NCBI RefSeq assembly: GCF_040529045.1
Contig: NZ_CP131914.1
Coordinates: 1,658,501 to 1,722,500, forward strand
Length of the DNA stretch: 64,000 nucleotides
Direction of reading: 5' to 3'
Origin: Xanthomonas indica
GTDB taxonomy: Bacteria; Pseudomonadota; Gammaproteobacteria; Xanthomonadales; Xanthomonadaceae
The position numbers were made by a program, and so were the translations under genes. The notes beneath the pieces were generated by a model, which saw nothing but the letters and a program-made list of their open reading frames with translations, did no database searches and was not told the DNA's origin. Of this stretch, positions 40,317 through 50,320 are shown in pieces (position 1 is the stretch's first letter; each line of letters opens with the position of its first letter).

Positions 40317-40966
40317 GGGCTGGTCTGCGCACCGCCTGGGCGCTGGCCGCCGGGCTGCTGCTGGCCGGCTGCAGCGCGCTGCCGACCCGCATTCCGGCGC
40401 CGGTCGCCGTCGCCACGCCCGATGCCGCCGCGCAGCAGGCCGAAGCGGCGCGCGCGCAGTGGCTGCACGCGCACCCGGACTGGGCATTCCAGGGTCGGGT
40501 GGCGATCACCAAGGGGCGCAACGGCGGCAGCGGCCGCATCGACTGGACGCAGCGGCAACGGCAGTACGAAGTGCAGCTCAGCGCGCCGGTGACCCGGCAG
40601 AGCTGGCGCCTGATCGGCGACAGCCACTCCGAGGCCGGGCGCCTGGAGGGGCTGGAGGGCGGACCGCGCGACGGTGAGAACGCCGAACAGCTGCTGTTGG
40701 AGGCGACCGGCTGGGAGATCCCGGTCAACCTGTTGCCGGACTGGGTGCGCGGGCTGGTGGCGACCGACGCGCAGGAGCCGGAGCGGGTCGACTACGACGC
40801 GCAGGGGCGGCCGCACACGCTGCGGCAGATGGGCTGGGAGATCGAATTCCAGGACTGGTACGCGCCCAGCGACGGCCGTCCGGCCTTGCCGCGGCGCATC
40901 GAGGCGCGCAACGGCGACGCCAAGGTGCGCCTGCTGGTGGACGCCTGGAGCGTGCCTGCGCCATGA
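40313..40966 (+). CDS. lolB: Outer membrane lipoprotein receptor LolB
   Basis: A 217-residue lipoprotein that takes lipoproteins from LolA and inserts them in the outer membrane. The GTG start (40313) overlaps the preceding stop. The signal [18 protein letters not shown] gives a mature N-terminal Cys. The LolB core [40 protein letters not shown] and the [12 protein letters not shown] loop are visible. It is followed with a 4-base overlap by ispE, the classic lolB-ispE pair. Confidence 0.95.
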   Translation: MRAGLRTAWALAAGLLLAGCSALPTRIPAPVAVATPDAAAQQAEAARAQWLHAHPDWAFQGRVAITKGRNGGSGRIDWTQRQRQYEVQLSAPVTRQSWRLIGDSHSEAGRLEGLEGGPRDGENAEQLLLEATGWEIPVNLLPDWVRGLVATDAQEPERVDYDAQGRPHTLRQMGWEIEFQDWYAPSDGRPALPRRIEARNGDAKVRLLVDAWSVPAP

Positions 40967-41829
40967 GCGGAGCCGTCGATGGCGGGGGCTGGTCGTCCTG
41001 GCCGGCCCCGGCGAAGCTGAACCTGTTCCTGCAGATCACCGGCCGCCGGCCGGACGGCTACCACCAGTTGCAGACCGTGTTCCGTCTGCTGGACTGGGGC
41101 GATACGGTGCATCTGCGGCCGCGCGCGGACGGCGTGGTGGCCCGGATCGGGCCCTCCGTGGCCGGCGTCGCCGAGGCCGACGACCTGCTGGTGCGTGCCG
41201 CGCGGCTGTTGCAAAAAACGGCGAACGTCGTGCAGGGTGTCGATATCCGCGTCGAAAAGCGCATTCCGGCAGGCGGTGGCTTCGGGGGTGGCTCGTCCGA
41301 TGCGGCGACCGCGCTGGTGGCGCTGAATGCGTTGTGGGGCGCCGGACTGGACGAGGAAGCCCTGGCTGGCCTCGGCCTGTCGCTGGGCGCGGACGTGCCG
41401 GTGTTCGTGCGCGGGCGCGACGCCTGGGCCGAAGGCGTGGGCGAGCAATTGACCCCGCTCGCGCTGCCGCCGGCCTGGTATGTGCTGGCCGATCCGGGCG
41501 TGCACGTGCCCACCGCGGCGCTGTTCCAGTCCCCGGATTTGACGCGGGATGCTGCGCCCGCGAAAATAGCGGACTTCGTTTCAGGTTTCCTGCTCGGCAA
41601 TGCGTTCGAGCCGGTCCTGCTTCGCCACGAACCGGCCGTCCAGGCCACGTTCCAGGCGCTTGCGCGGATCGGCACGCCACGCCTGACCGGGTCGGGGAGC
41701 GGGTGTTTCGTCGAGTTCGCCGATCGCGCTGCCGCCGTGCGCGCGCTGGCGCACTTGCCGGATGGGATGCGTGCCTGGGTGGCAGGCGGCGTCCCGCGTT
41801 CGCCGCTGCTCGACGCGCTGGAGGCTTGA
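40963..41829 (+). CDS. ispE: 4-diphosphocytidyl-2-C-methyl-D-erythritol kinase
   Basis: A 288-residue GHMP kinase of the MEP isoprenoid pathway. [28 protein letters not shown] is the N-terminal signature; the ATP-binding glycine-rich motif is [22 protein letters not shown]; the C-terminal motif is [12 protein letters not shown]. The ATGA overlap with lolB and a 12-base gap to tRNA-Gln indicate one transcription unit. Confidence 0.96.
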   Translation: MSGAVDGGGWSSWPAPAKLNLFLQITGRRPDGYHQLQTVFRLLDWGDTVHLRPRADGVVARIGPSVAGVAEADDLLVRAARLLQKTANVVQGVDIRVEKRIPAGGGFGGGSSDAATALVALNALWGAGLDEEALAGLGLSLGADVPVFVRGRDAWAEGVGEQLTPLALPPAWYVLADPGVHVPTAALFQSPDLTRDAAPAKIADFVSGFLLGNAFEPVLLRHEPAVQATFQALARIGTPRLTGSGSGCFVEFADRAAAVRALAHLPDGMRAWVAGGVPRSPLLDALEA

Positions 41830-41841
41830 ACAGGTTTACGC

Positions 41842-41918
41842 AGGGGCGTCGCCAAGAGGCCCAAGGCACCAGGTTTTGATCCTGGCATTCGTAGGTTCGA
41901 ATCCTACCGCCCCTGCCA
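41842..41918 (+). tRNA. tRNA-Gln (anticodon TTG)
   Basis: A 77-base cloverleaf including encoded CCA. The acceptor arm is AGGGGCG with CGCCCCT, the anticodon stem CCAGG/CCTGG closes a loop with TTG, and the T-arm is GTAGG TTCGAAT CCTAC. It lies between ispE and prs, a conserved position in gammaproteobacteria. Confidence 0.95.
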
Positions 41919-42058
41919 TTTAGGTATGCAGATCCCTCTGCAAAAGCCCGCACTTCCATGTGCGGGGATTCAACGGGAAAAGCATCGCTTCTCCTCCCTT
42001 TCCGATTCACCCTCTTTTCGTCGCCACACGCTCTTCGCAGCCACCCGAGAGACCCCTC

Positions 42059-43018
42059 ATGCAAGACCAACGCAACCTGCTGGTGTTCTCCGGCAACGCC
42101 AACAAGCCCCTGGCCAAAAGCATCTGCCGCGAGCTGGGCGTACGCCCAGGCAAGGCGATGGTCTCCAGCTTCTCAGACGGCGAAGTGCAGGTGGAGATCG
42201 AGGAGAACGTGCGCCGGCAGGAAGTGTTCGTGATCCAGCCGACCTGCGCGCCCAGCGCAGAGAACCTGATGGAACTGCTGGTGATCATCGACGCGCTCAA
42301 GCGCGCCAGCGCCGCCAGCGTCACCGCGGTGGTGCCGTATTTCGGCTATTCGCGGCAGGACCGGCGCATGCGTTCCTCGCGCGTGCCGATCACCGCCAAG
42401 GTCGCGGCCAAGATGTTCAGCGCGGTCAACACCGACCGGGTGCTGACCGTCGACCTGCACGCCGACCAGATCCAGGGCTTCTTCGACATCCCGGTCGACA
42501 ACGTCTACGCCTCGCCGCTGCTGCTGGCCGACATCTGGCGCGCCTACGGCACCGACAACCTGATCGTGGTCTCGCCGGACGTGGGCGGCGTGGTGCGCGC
42601 CCGTGCCGTGGCCAAGCGCCTGGACGACGCGGACCTGGCGATCATCGACAAGCGCCGCCCGCGCGCCAACGTGTCCACGGTGATGAACATCATCGGCGAC
42701 GTCGAGGGCAAGACCTGCGTGCTGGTCGACGACATCGTCGACACCGCCGGCACCCTCTGCGCGGCCGCGGCCGCGCTGAAGGAGCGCGGCGCCCTGAAGG
42801 TCGCGGCGTACTGCACGCACGCGGTGCTGTCCGGCCCGGCGGTGAGCAACATCAGCAATTCGCAGCTGGACGAACTGGTGGTCACCGACACGATTCCGCT
42901 GTCGGAGGCCGCCCGCGCCTGCGGCAAGATCCGCCAGCTCAGCGTCGCCGAGCTGCTGGCCGAAACCATCCGCCGCATCGCCTTCGGCGAGTCGGTGAGC
43001 TCGTTGTACGTCGATTAA
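42059..43018 (+). CDS. prs: Ribose-phosphate pyrophosphokinase
   Basis: A 319-residue PRPP synthase. It has [21 protein letters not shown], the ATP region [26 protein letters not shown], the metal-binding [12 protein letters not shown], and the PRPP loop [14 protein letters not shown]. The product feeds nucleotide, His and Trp synthesis. The start [10 protein letters not shown] at 42059 is chosen; upstream codons to 41960 lack family sequence. Confidence 0.97.
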   Translation: MQDQRNLLVFSGNANKPLAKSICRELGVRPGKAMVSSFSDGEVQVEIEENVRRQEVFVIQPTCAPSAENLMELLVIIDALKRASAASVTAVVPYFGYSRQDRRMRSSRVPITAKVAAKMFSAVNTDRVLTVDLHADQIQGFFDIPVDNVYASPLLLADIWRAYGTDNLIVVSPDVGGVVRARAVAKRLDDADLAIIDKRRPRANVSTVMNIIGDVEGKTCVLVDDIVDTAGTLCAAAAALKERGALKVAAYCTHAVLSGPAVSNISNSQLDELVVTDTIPLSEAARACGKIRQLSVAELLAETIRRIAFGESVSSLYVD

Positions 43019-43023
43019 AGGCT

Positions 43024-43108
43024 GGGAATGGGGGATCGGGAATAGGGAATGGGTGGAGCGCGACATCGCGCTGTTGCGATTCCCCATTCCCGGTTCCCCA
43101 CTCCCGGC
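43024..43108. repeat. GGGAAT-type imperfect inverted repeat before rplY
   Basis: The left arm 43024-43053 (GGGAATGGGGGATCGGGAAT...) pairs imperfectly with the right arm 43077-43108. It is the clearest copy of a dispersed family also present near 44470, 50321, 51478 and 55856, and lies in the prs-rplY spacer. Confidence 0.85.
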
Positions 43109-43143
43109 TTCACAGACTCTTCTGGTCGCGGAAGAGTCCTTCA

Positions 43144-43161
43144 AACCGCCGCGAGGCGGTT
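43144..43161 (+). promoter_or_regulatory. GCGA-loop hairpin in the rplY leader
   Basis: AACCGCC (43144-43150), loop GCGA, GGCGGTT (43155-43161), 25 bases before the rplY start. GNRA-capped hairpins of the same core also precede rplK and fusA. Confidence 0.6.
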
Positions 43162-43186
43162 CATTCAACCAAGGTAGTAAACGCAA

Positions 43187-43834
43187 ATGGCAACCACGCA
43201 TGAAATCAAGGTGCAGCGCCGCGAAGTCGAGGGCAAGGGTGCGAGCCGCCGCCTCCGTCGCGACGGCCTGATCCCGGCGATCGTCTACGGTGGCGATCTG
43301 AAGCCGGTCAACATCCAGCTCGACCACAACGAAGTCTGGCTGGCTAGCCAGAACGACTGGTTCTATTCGTCCATCCTCAGCCTGAGCCTGAACGGCGACG
43401 TGCAGAAGGTGCTGCTGCGCGATATGCAGCGTCACCCGTTCAAGCAGCTGATCATGCACATCGACTTCCAGCGCGTGAACGACAACGAGGCGCTGCACGC
43501 TTCGGTGCCGCTGCACTTCATCAACGAGGACGTGTCCCCGGCCGGCAAGTCGGCCGAAGTGGTCGTCACCCACGAGCTGAACGAAATCCAGGTGGTGTGC
43601 CTGCCGAAGGACCTGCCGGAGTTCGTCGAAGTCGACCTGGCCGCGCTGTCGGTCGGCGACGTGATCCACCTGTCCGACCTGAAGCTGCCGGCCGGCGTCG
43701 AGCTGCCGGAACTGAAGCTGGGCAAGGAGCACGACGTGGCGGTGGTCATCGCCAAGCACGGCCGTGTCGAGGAAGAGCCGGAAGCCACCGATGCGGCGGC
43801 TGCCGCCGAGCCGGCCAAGAAGGACGGCAAGTAA
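43187..43834 (+). CDS. rplY: 50S ribosomal protein L25 (CTC family)
   Basis: A 215-residue long-form bL25 that binds 5S rRNA. MATTHEIKVQRREVEGKGASRRLRRDGLIPAIVYGG is the N-terminal domain. The C-terminal TL5/CTC-type domain (ALHASVPLHFINEDVSPAG, LPEFVEVDLAALSVGDVIHLSDL) makes it longer than the E. coli form, followed by an acidic-Ala tail. It sits between prs and pth as in many gammaproteobacteria. Confidence 0.96.
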   Translation: MATTHEIKVQRREVEGKGASRRLRRDGLIPAIVYGGDLKPVNIQLDHNEVWLASQNDWFYSSILSLSLNGDVQKVLLRDMQRHPFKQLIMHIDFQRVNDNEALHASVPLHFINEDVSPAGKSAEVVVTHELNEIQVVCLPKDLPEFVEVDLAALSVGDVIHLSDLKLPAGVELPELKLGKEHDVAVVIAKHGRVEEEPEATDAAAAAEPAKKDGK

Positions 43835-43888
43835 TCGCCTGCGCGGCGCCCGGGCCTTCGGTCCGGGCGCTGCGGCGATGCATTGCGC

Positions 43889-44470
43889 ATGACTGGTCTG
43901 CGTCTGATCGTCGGCCTGGGCAATCCCGGCGCCGAACACGCGAATACCCGGCACAACGCCGGGTTTCGTTTTGTCGACGCGTTGGCCGAACGGGCCGGCG
44001 CGCGCTGGAGCGTGGACGCCAAGCTGTTCGGCGAGACCGCCAAGGTCGAGGTCGCGGGGCAGGCGGTGTGGCTGCTGAAGCCGGCCACCTTCATGAACCT
44101 CAGCGGCAAGTCGGTGACGGCTGCCTTGCGCTTCTGGAAGATCGAACCGGCGCAGGCGCTGCTGGCGCACGACGAACTGGACCTGGCGCCGGGCACGGCG
44201 CGGCTCAAGTTCGACGGCGGCCACGGCGGCCAGAACGGACTGCGCGATACCATCCGCCTGCTCGGGCATGCCGGCTTCCACCGCCTGCGCATCGGCATCG
44301 GCCATCCCGGCCACAAGGACAAGGTGGTGCCATGGGTGCTGGGACGTGCCGGCAAGGACGACCAGGTCCTCATCGATCGCGCCATCGACGACGCCATCGC
44401 GGTGCTGCCGCTGGCCGTGCAGGGCGACTTCAACGAGGCGATGAAGCGGTTGCATACGCAGGGGAAATAG
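43889..44470 (+). CDS. pth: Peptidyl-tRNA hydrolase
   Basis: A 193-residue enzyme recycling peptidyl-tRNA. It has [28 protein letters not shown] with the catalytic His in the RHNAG block, [43 protein letters not shown] and RLRIGIGHP. The start [11 protein letters not shown] at 43889 fits the family. The stop codon is immediately followed by a GGGAAT-type inverted repeat. Confidence 0.97.
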   Translation: MTGLRLIVGLGNPGAEHANTRHNAGFRFVDALAERAGARWSVDAKLFGETAKVEVAGQAVWLLKPATFMNLSGKSVTAALRFWKIEPAQALLAHDELDLAPGTARLKFDGGHGGQNGLRDTIRLLGHAGFHRLRIGIGHPGHKDKVVPWVLGRAGKDDQVLIDRAIDDAIAVLPLAVQGDFNEAMKRLHTQGK

Positions 44471-44540
44471 GGAATGGGGAATGGGGAATGGAAAGGCGGC
44501 TATGCTTTCCGATTCCCTATTCCCGATTCTCCATTCCCGG
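44470..44540. repeat. GGGAAT-type imperfect inverted repeat between pth and ychF
   Basis: The left arm 44470-44491 (GGGAATGGGGAATGGGGAAT...) and the right arm 44509-44540 are partly complementary. The element fills nearly the whole spacer, from the last base of the pth stop to 9 bases before the ychF ATG, so the ychF translation start must lie next to the hairpin. Confidence 0.85.
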
Positions 44541-44549
44541 ATTACACAC

Positions 44550-45641
44550 ATGGGCATCAAATGCGGCATCGTCGGCCTGCCCAACGTCGGCAAGTCGACC
44601 CTGTTCAATGCGCTGACCAAGGCGGGCATCGCCGCGGCCAATTTTCCGTTCTGCACCATCGAGCCGAACGTGGGCGTGGTGCCGGTGCCGGATCCGCGCC
44701 TGAACGCGCTGGCGGCGATCATCAATCCGCAGAAGGTCGTGCCGACCGCGGTCGAGTTCGTCGACATCGCCGGCCTGGTCGCCGGTGCGGCCAGCGGTGA
44801 GGGCCTGGGCAACAAGTTCCTGGCGCACATTCGCGAGGTCGATGCGATCACCCACGTGGTGCGCTGCTTCGAGCATGGCGACATCATCCACGTGAACAAC
44901 AAGGTCGACCCGGTCTCCGACATCGAGACCATCGACACCGAACTGGCTCTGGCTGACCTGGACAGCGTCGAGAAGGCGCTCAATCGCGCCGAGCGTTCGG
45001 CCAAGGGCGGCGACAAGGATGCGGCGGCGCGCAAGCCGGTGCTGGCCAAGCTGCAGGCCGCGCTGGCCGAGGGCAAGGCTGGGCGCAACGCTGGCCTGGA
45101 CGAGGAGGAGAAGGCGCTGGTGCGCGATCTGTTCCTGCTCACCCTCAAGCCGGTGATGTACATCGCCAACGTGCTGGAAGACGGCTTCGAGAACAATCCG
45201 CACCTGGACGCGGTGCGCGCGCATGCCGCGGCCGAGGGCGCCGAGGTGGTGCCGGTGTCGGCAGCGATCGAGGAAGAACTGTCGCAGCTGGACGACGCCG
45301 ATCGCGACGCGTTCCTGGCCGACCTGGGCCTGAGCGAGCCGGGTCTGAACCGGGTGATCCGCGCCGGCTACACGCTGCTGGGGCTGCAGACCTATTTCAC
45401 CGCCGGGGTGAAGGAAGTGCGTGCCTGGACGGTCAAGGCCGGGTCGACCGCGCCGCAGGCCGCGGCGGTGATCCACACCGACTTCGAAAAGGGCTTCATC
45501 CGCGCCGAAACCATCGCCTACGACGACTTCATCAAGTACAAGGGCGAGGCCGGCGCCAAGGAAGCCGGGCGCCTGCGCCTGGAGGGCAAGGAGTACCGCG
45601 TGCAGGAAGGCGATATCCTGCATTTCCGCTTCAACGTCTGA
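44550..45641 (+). CDS. ychF: Redox-regulated ATPase YchF (Obg family)
   Basis: A 363-residue YchF. It has [26 protein letters not shown] (G1), [20 protein letters not shown] (switch I), [22 protein letters not shown] (G3), a coiled insertion, and the C-terminal TGS-like domain ([21 protein letters not shown]-type, here [12 protein letters not shown], ending [11 protein letters not shown]). It binds ATP rather than GTP and interacts with ribosomes. The start at 44550 is chosen because upstream codons translate the repeat. Confidence 0.96.
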   Translation: MGIKCGIVGLPNVGKSTLFNALTKAGIAAANFPFCTIEPNVGVVPVPDPRLNALAAIINPQKVVPTAVEFVDIAGLVAGAASGEGLGNKFLAHIREVDAITHVVRCFEHGDIIHVNNKVDPVSDIETIDTELALADLDSVEKALNRAERSAKGGDKDAAARKPVLAKLQAALAEGKAGRNAGLDEEEKALVRDLFLLTLKPVMYIANVLEDGFENNPHLDAVRAHAAAEGAEVVPVSAAIEEELSQLDDADRDAFLADLGLSEPGLNRVIRAGYTLLGLQTYFTAGVKEVRAWTVKAGSTAPQAAAVIHTDFEKGFIRAETIAYDDFIKYKGEAGAKEAGRLRLEGKEYRVQEGDILHFRFNV

Positions 45642-45711
45642 TGCGTGCGCGTGTCCTGGCCGGGCGCGCGCGGGCAACGACGATTTCCTGCGACATCGCG
45701 TCAAAATACTG

Positions 45712-45741
45712 TTGACAAGGCGAGGATGTCAGGGAAGAATA
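45712..45741 (+). promoter_or_regulatory. Promoter for the tRNA-Tyr-Gly-Thr-tuf unit
   Basis: TTGACA (45712-45717), an 18-base spacer, and AGAATA (45736-45741; GAATAG is one base on). This places a start about 50 bases before tRNA-Tyr in an AT-richer pocket. The perfect -35 is convincing; the -10 is weak. Confidence 0.65.
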
Positions 45742-45800
45742 GCGGGCTGTTTCACCCCTCTCTGATTTCGGCTTCGCAGCCGGGTTCGAGTGGGTAAGTT

Positions 45801-45886
45801 GGAGGGATACCCAAGCGGCCAACGGGGGCAGACTGTAAATCTGCTGGCTTACGCCTTCGGTGGTTCGAATCCACCTCCCTCCACCA
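45801..45886 (+). tRNA. tRNA-Tyr (anticodon GTA)
   Basis: An 86-base class II tRNA with a long variable arm. The acceptor is GGAGGGA/TCCCTCC, the anticodon loop CTGTAAA contains GTA, and CCA is encoded. First of three tRNAs before tuf. Confidence 0.95.
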
Positions 45887-45918
45887 GTTATTTTGTTGTG
45901 GCAGTGCGGCATCCCGTA

Positions 45919-45992
45919 GCGGGAGTAGTTCAACGGTAGAACCTCAGCCTTCCAAGCTGATGGTGCGGGTTCGATTCCCGTCTCCCGCTCCA
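45919..45992 (+). tRNA. tRNA-Gly (anticodon TCC)
   Basis: A 74-base cloverleaf with acceptor GCGGGAG/CTCCCGC, anticodon stem CAGC/GCTG around CTTCCAA (TCC), T-arm CGGG TTCGATT CCCG and encoded CCA. Confidence 0.95.
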
Positions 45993-46022
45993 TTGAACGC
46001 GCTTGTGTCACAATAGAACAAC

Positions 46023-46098
46023 GCTCACGTAGCTCAGTCGGTAGAGCACCTCCTTGGTAAGGAGGAGGTCGAAGGTTCGATTCCTTTCGTGAGCACCA
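46023..46098 (+). tRNA. tRNA-Thr (anticodon GGT)
   Basis: A 76-base cloverleaf with acceptor GCTCACG/CGTGAGC, anticodon loop TTGGTAA (GGT) on a CCTCC/GGAGG stem, and encoded CCA. It lies 45 bases before tuf, as thrT precedes tufB in E. coli. Confidence 0.95.
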
Positions 46099-46143
46099 TA
46101 TTCAGTCGTCAAATCTTTCTACGATCATCGAGAAGAAGCAGCC

Positions 46144-47334
46144 ATGGCCAAGGGTAAGTTCGAGCGCACCAAGCCGCACGTCAACGTCGGCACCATCGGT
46201 CACGTCGACCACGGCAAGACCACGCTGACCGCGGCGCTGACCAAGATCGGCGCAGAGCGCTTCGGCGGCGAGTTCAAGGCGTACGACGCGATCGACGCGG
46301 CGCCGGAAGAGAAGGCGCGCGGCATCACGATCTCGACCGCCCACGTGGAATACGAATCCCCGACGCGCCACTACGCGCACGTGGATTGCCCGGGTCACGC
46401 GGACTACGTCAAGAACATGATCACCGGTGCGGCGCAGATGGACGGCGCGATCCTGGTGTGCTCGGCCGCTGACGGCCCGATGCCGCAGACCCGCGAGCAC
46501 ATCCTGCTGTCGCGTCAGGTCGGCGTGCCGCACATCGTGGTGTTCCTGAACAAGGCCGACATGGTCGACGACGCCGAGCTGCTCGAGCTGGTCGAGATGG
46601 AAGTGCGCGAGCTGCTGAGCAAGTACGACTTCCCGGGCGACGACACCCCGATCATCCACGGTTCGGCCCGTCTGGCGCTGGAAGGCGACCAGAGCGAGAT
46701 CGGCGTGCCGGCGATCCTGAAGCTGGTGGACGCGCTGGACTCGTTCATCCCGGAGCCGCAGCGCGACGTGGACAAGCCGTTCCTGATGCCGGTGGAAGAC
46801 GTGTTCTCGATTTCGGGCCGCGGCACCGTGGTGACCGGCCGTATCGAGCGCGGCGTGATCAAGGTGGGCGACGAAATCGAAATCGTCGGCATCCGTGCCA
46901 CGCAGAAGACCACCGTGACCGGCGTGGAAATGTTCCGCAAGCTGCTGGACCAGGGTCAGGCGGGCGACAACGCGGGCCTGCTGCTGCGCGGCACCAAGCG
47001 TGACGACGTGGAGCGCGGCCAGGTGCTGTGCAAGCCGGGTTCGATCAAGCCGCACACCGACTTCGAAGCCGAAGTGTACGTGCTGTCGAAGGACGAGGGC
47101 GGCCGTCACACCCCGTTCTTCAAGGGCTACCGTCCGCAGTTCTACTTCCGCACCACCGACATCACCGGTGCGGTGCAGCTGCCGGAAGGCGTGGAAATGG
47201 TGATGCCGGGCGACAACGTCAAGATGGTGGTGACGCTGATCAACCCGGTGGCGATGGACGAAGGCCTGCGCTTCGCGATCCGCGAAGGCGGCCGTACCGT
47301 CGGCGCCGGCGTGGTGGCCAAGATCATCAAGTAA
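46144..47334 (+). CDS. tuf: Elongation factor Tu (copy 1)
   Basis: A 396-residue EF-Tu delivering aminoacyl-tRNA to the ribosome. G1 is [15 protein letters not shown], the G2 region is [17 protein letters not shown]3 is [28 protein letters not shown]4 is [10 protein letters not shown]; domains II and III are complete. It is transcribed with three upstream tRNAs and followed by tRNA-Trp-secE-nusG. The first 399 bases are nearly identical to the second copy at 63602. Confidence 0.98.
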   Translation: MAKGKFERTKPHVNVGTIGHVDHGKTTLTAALTKIGAERFGGEFKAYDAIDAAPEEKARGITISTAHVEYESPTRHYAHVDCPGHADYVKNMITGAAQMDGAILVCSAADGPMPQTREHILLSRQVGVPHIVVFLNKADMVDDAELLELVEMEVRELLSKYDFPGDDTPIIHGSARLALEGDQSEIGVPAILKLVDALDSFIPEPQRDVDKPFLMPVEDVFSISGRGTVVTGRIERGVIKVGDEIEIVGIRATQKTTVTGVEMFRKLLDQGQAGDNAGLLLRGTKRDDVERGQVLCKPGSIKPHTDFEAEVYVLSKDEGGRHTPFFKGYRPQFYFRTTDITGAVQLPEGVEMVMPGDNVKMVVTLINPVAMDEGLRFAIREGGRTVGAGVVAKIIK

Positions 47335-47340
47335 TGCCCT

Positions 47341-47427
47341 CCGGCGGCGCAGGCCGCCGGGCTCGACGGCAGGACGGCGGCTTCGGTCGCCGGAATCCGA
47401 CGAGGTGCAGGCGGCTTCGGTCGCCGG
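47341..47427 (+). repeat. Hairpins after tuf, including two identical cUUCGg hairpins
   Basis: CCGGCGGC/GCCGCCGG (47341-47348 and 47353-47360) forms a stem just after the stop. Then an 18-base direct repeat, GGCGGCTTCGGTCGCCGG, occurs at 47376-47393 and 47410-47427. Each copy folds as a short stem capped by C(UUCG)G. They lie between tuf and tRNA-Trp and may define processing or partial termination. Confidence 0.75.
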
Positions 47428-47499
47428 GTTCAGCGAAGGGCGGGCCGGAACCTTCGGTCCGCCTTCGCCGTCTCAGGGAAGTGCAGTCGTTCTTACTAC

Positions 47500-47575
<76 letters not shown>

Positions 47576-47625
47576 ATCTGCCGCTCCCTATCCAGTGACC
47601 TCGGTCGCATAGCAGCAAGAGTCGG

Positions 47626-48039
47626 ATGAATAGCAAGATCGAGCATTCCAAAGGCCCCGCCGCATCCTCCGGCGGCGATATCGTCAAGTACGTCATCGCT
47701 GCGCTGCTGGTGGTCGCCGGCCTGTTTGTCTGGTTCTGGTTCGGCGAGTCGAGCCGTGCTGCACAGCTGGGGAGCTGGTCCGGTCCGCTGCGCGCACTGG
47801 CGGTGATCGCGGGTCTGGTTGCCGGTGCCGCGGTGTTCCTGCTGACCGCCAAGGGCCGCGAAGGCCGCGAGTTCCTGTCCGAGTCCCGTTTCGAACTGCG
47901 CAAGGTGGTGTGGCCGACCCGTCAGGAAGCCATCCGCACCACCTGGGTGGTGATCGTGGTGGTGATCATTCTGAGTCTGTTGCTGGGCGGGTTCGATTTC
48001 CTGATCCAGAAGCTGATGCAGTGGTTCGTGAGCCGTTGA
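47626..48039 (+). CDS. secE: Preprotein translocase subunit SecE
   Basis: A 137-residue SecE of the three-span type: [37 protein letters not shown], then the conserved amphipathic segment [41 protein letters not shown]. It is a component of SecYEG. It follows tRNA-Trp and precedes nusG by 13 bases. Confidence 0.96.
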   Translation: MNSKIEHSKGPAASSGGDIVKYVIAALLVVAGLFVWFWFGESSRAAQLGSWSGPLRALAVIAGLVAGAAVFLLTAKGREGREFLSESRFELRKVVWPTRQEAIRTTWVVIVVVIILSLLLGGFDFLIQKLMQWFVSR

Positions 48040-48052
48040 GGAGAGTGCAGCA

Positions 48053-48610
48053 GTGAAGCGTTGGTATGTCGTTCACGCCTATTCAGGCTTCGAGAAGTCC
48101 GTGGCGCAAGCGCTGCGCGACCGTATTGCGCGTGACGAGATGCAGGAGCGCTTCGGCGACGTGCTGGTGCCCACCGAGGAAGTGATCGAGATGCGCTCCG
48201 GCCAGAAGCGCCGTTCCGAGCGCAAGTTCTTCCCGGGCTACGTGCTGGTGCAGATCGAAACCCACGATGAAGGCGGCATTCCGCGCATCGACAACGAAAG
48301 CTGGCACTTGGTCAAGGAAACACCGAAGGTGATGGGCTTCATCGGCGGCACCGCCGATCGTCCGCTGCCGATCCGCGACGAAGAGGCCGATGCGATCCTG
48401 CAGCGCGTTCAGGATGGCGTGGAGAAGCCGCGTCCCAAGGTGCTGTTCGAGCCGGGCCAGATGGTCCGCGTCACCGACGGCCCGTTCAACGACTTCAACG
48501 GCGTGGTCGAGGAAGTCAACTACGAGAAGAGCCGCCTGCGCGTGGCGGTGCTGATCTTCGGCCGCTCCACCCCGGTGGAACTGGAATTCGGCCAGGTCGA
48601 GAAGGCCTGA
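48053..48610 (+). CDS. nusG: Transcription termination/antitermination protein NusG
   Basis: A 185-residue NusG: NGN domain [24 protein letters not shown]...[11 protein letters not shown] and C-terminal KOW domain [50 protein letters not shown]. It links RNA polymerase with Rho and the ribosome. The start codon is GTG (48053). Confidence 0.97.
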   Translation: MKRWYVVHAYSGFEKSVAQALRDRIARDEMQERFGDVLVPTEEVIEMRSGQKRRSERKFFPGYVLVQIETHDEGGIPRIDNESWHLVKETPKVMGFIGGTADRPLPIRDEEADAILQRVQDGVEKPRPKVLFEPGQMVRVTDGPFNDFNGVVEEVNYEKSRLRVAVLIFGRSTPVELEFGQVEKA

Positions 48611-48616
48611 GCCCGC

Positions 48617-48636
48617 CCCGGCGCGGCTGCGCCGGG
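48617..48636 (+). terminator. Hairpin after nusG
   Basis: CCCGGCGC (48617-48624), loop GGCT, GCGCCGGG (48629-48636). It is a strong stem, but only AAAA follows, so termination may be partial or Rho/NusG-dependent. Confidence 0.5.
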
Positions 48637-48648
48637 CGCCAAAATCTC

Positions 48649-48657
48649 TGCTATACT
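48649..48657 (+). promoter_or_regulatory. Extended -10 promoter for rplKA
   Basis: TG at 48649-48650, one base, then TATACT at 48652-48657 forms an extended -10 about 150 bases before rplK. No -35 was recognised at the usual distance because that segment is the nusG hairpin. Confidence 0.65.
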
Positions 48658-48696
48658 GCGCGGCTCCCTGTCCAGGCAAGCCGCCGGGCAGAACGG

Positions 48697-48716
48697 AAGC
48701 CGCCGCGAGGCGGCTT
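48697..48716 (+). promoter_or_regulatory. GCGA-loop hairpin in the rplK leader
   Basis: AAGCCGCC (48697-48704), loop GCGA, GGCGGCTT (48709-48716), then TCT. It is an attenuator-like structure in the leader of the L11-L1 operon, which in other proteobacteria is controlled by L1. Confidence 0.6.
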
Positions 48717-48810
48717 TCTGCGCACTTCAAAAACGTGATGGCGGGACACGTGATTTTCCCGTCGCGATGGGGAGCCTGCGGTTCAGGCGCTAGCACCCGG
48801 AGACACTAAA

Positions 48811-49239
48811 ATGGCAAAGAAAGTCGTCGGTTACATCAAGCTGCAGGTGAAGGCCGGTCAGGCCAACCCCTCGCCGCCGGTCGGTCCTGCGCTGGGTCAG
48901 CGCGGTCTGAACATCATGGAATTCTGCAAGGCGTTCAATGCCGCCACGCAGAAGCTGGAGCCGGGTCTGCCGACTCCGGTCATCATCACGGCCTACTCGG
49001 ACCGTACCTTCACCTTCGTCACCAAGAGCACCCCGGCCAGCGTGCTGCTGAAGAAGGCCGCGGGCGTGAGCTCCGGCTCCAAGCGCCCGAACACCGAGAA
49101 GGTGGGCAAGGTGACCCGCAAGCAGCTCGAAGAGATCGCCAAGGCGAAGGAAGCCGACCTGACGGCGGCGGAGCTGGAAGCGGCGGTACGCACGATTGCG
49201 GGTTCCGCCCGCAGCATGGGCCTGACGGTGGAGGGTTAA
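48811..49239 (+). CDS. rplK: 50S ribosomal protein L11
   Basis: A 142-residue uL11: [41 protein letters not shown] is the classic N-terminal domain; the C-terminal domain [26 protein letters not shown] binds the GTPase-associated 23S rRNA. Three bases separate it from rplA. Confidence 0.98.
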   Translation: MAKKVVGYIKLQVKAGQANPSPPVGPALGQRGLNIMEFCKAFNAATQKLEPGLPTPVIITAYSDRTFTFVTKSTPASVLLKKAAGVSSGSKRPNTEKVGKVTRKQLEEIAKAKEADLTAAELEAAVRTIAGSARSMGLTVEG

Positions 49240-49242
49240 GCA

Positions 49243-49941
49243 ATGGCACAGACCAAGCGACAGAAAGCGATCCGTGCTGCCGTGCAGCCGGGCAAGGCGT
49301 ATTCGATCGACGAAGCGCTGAAGATCGTCAAGACCACCAGCAAGGCCAAGTTCGTCGAAGCCGTCGACGTGGCCGTGCGCCTGGGCGTGGACGCCAAGAA
49401 GTCCGACCAGCAGGTGCGCGGTTCCACCGTGCTGCCGGCCGGTACCGGCAAGAGCGTGCGCGTGGCGGTGTTCGCCCCCGCCGGCGCCAAGGCTGACGAA
49501 GCGCTGGCCGCCGGTGCCGACGCCGTCGGCATGGACGACCTGGCCGAGAAGATGCAGGGCGGCGACCTGAACTACGACGTGGTCATCGCCACCCCGGACG
49601 CGATGCGCGTCGTCGGTAAGCTGGGCACCCTGCTGGGCCCGCGCGGCCTGATGCCGAACCCCAAGGTCGGCACCGTGTCCGCCAACCCGGCCGAAGCGGT
49701 CAAGAACGCCAAGTCGGGTCAGGTGCGCTACCGCACCGACAAGGCCGGCATCATCCACTGCACCATCGGCAAGGCCAGCTTCGAAGACGATGCGCTGAAG
49801 AGCAACCTGCAGGCGCTGCTGCTGGACCTGGTCAAGGCCAAGCCGGCGACCTCGAAGGGCACCTACCTGCAGAAGATCTCGGTGAGCTCGACCATGGGTC
49901 CGGGCGTCACCATCGATCAGGCGTCGCTGTCCCTGAAGTAA
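49243..49941 (+). CDS. rplA: 50S ribosomal protein L1
   Basis: A 232-residue uL1 of the L1 stalk: [38 protein letters not shown] and the domain II motif [28 protein letters not shown] are diagnostic. L1 also represses its own operon in E. coli. It is followed by the long rplJ leader. Confidence 0.98.
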   Translation: MAQTKRQKAIRAAVQPGKAYSIDEALKIVKTTSKAKFVEAVDVAVRLGVDAKKSDQQVRGSTVLPAGTGKSVRVAVFAPAGAKADEALAAGADAVGMDDLAEKMQGGDLNYDVVIATPDAMRVVGKLGTLLGPRGLMPNPKVGTVSANPAEAVKNAKSGQVRYRTDKAGIIHCTIGKASFEDDALKSNLQALLLDLVKAKPATSKGTYLQKISVSSTMGPGVTIDQASLSLK

Positions 49942-50021
49942 TCGCAACACGGCGCCGCCCGCGAGGTGCGGCGCCGGTTTCACCCTTTTGAAGGCGTCGC
50001 CCGGGGCAACCCGACGCGAAG

Positions 50022-50152
50022 CCGTCAAAGACCGCAGGCGCGGTCTGCGCATACCGACGACGGGCACGGAAGCTCGAAATGGCAAGGAGTCGCCGTCGGT
50101 ACAGCGGGATCGCTTAATCAGCCCCTCGGGGCCAGCCGGCGTAGATGGTGCC
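50022..50152 (+). ncRNA. Ribosomal protein L10 leader motif
   Basis: CCGTCAAAGACCGCAGG (50022-50038), CTTAATC (50113-50119) and GCGTAGATGGTG (50139-50150) match, in order, the three conserved blocks of the E. coli rplJL leader that binds L10(L12)4. In this model excess L10 binding represses rplJL translation. The apical region between the first two blocks is longer than I recall for E. coli. Confidence 0.8.
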
Positions 50153-50320
50153 GCCTTTCTGGAGTTTTTCTGGTGCAGGCCAGCCCGGTGTTCCGGGCGC
50201 GCTCACTCCAGGTCTGGAACGGCCACCAACTGGGATGCCATGCGGCATCCCCGGCATCCAGGAAGGAGGCCGCCCAGGACCGCAAGCGGCAGGAGCCGCG
50301 AGCGGAGTAAGTTTGAAGCA

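Noticed and set aside
47626-48039. SecE as a degenerate or fused protein because it is longer than Gram-positive SecE
   Set aside because: Three-span SecE of about 127-137 residues is normal in gammaproteobacteria.
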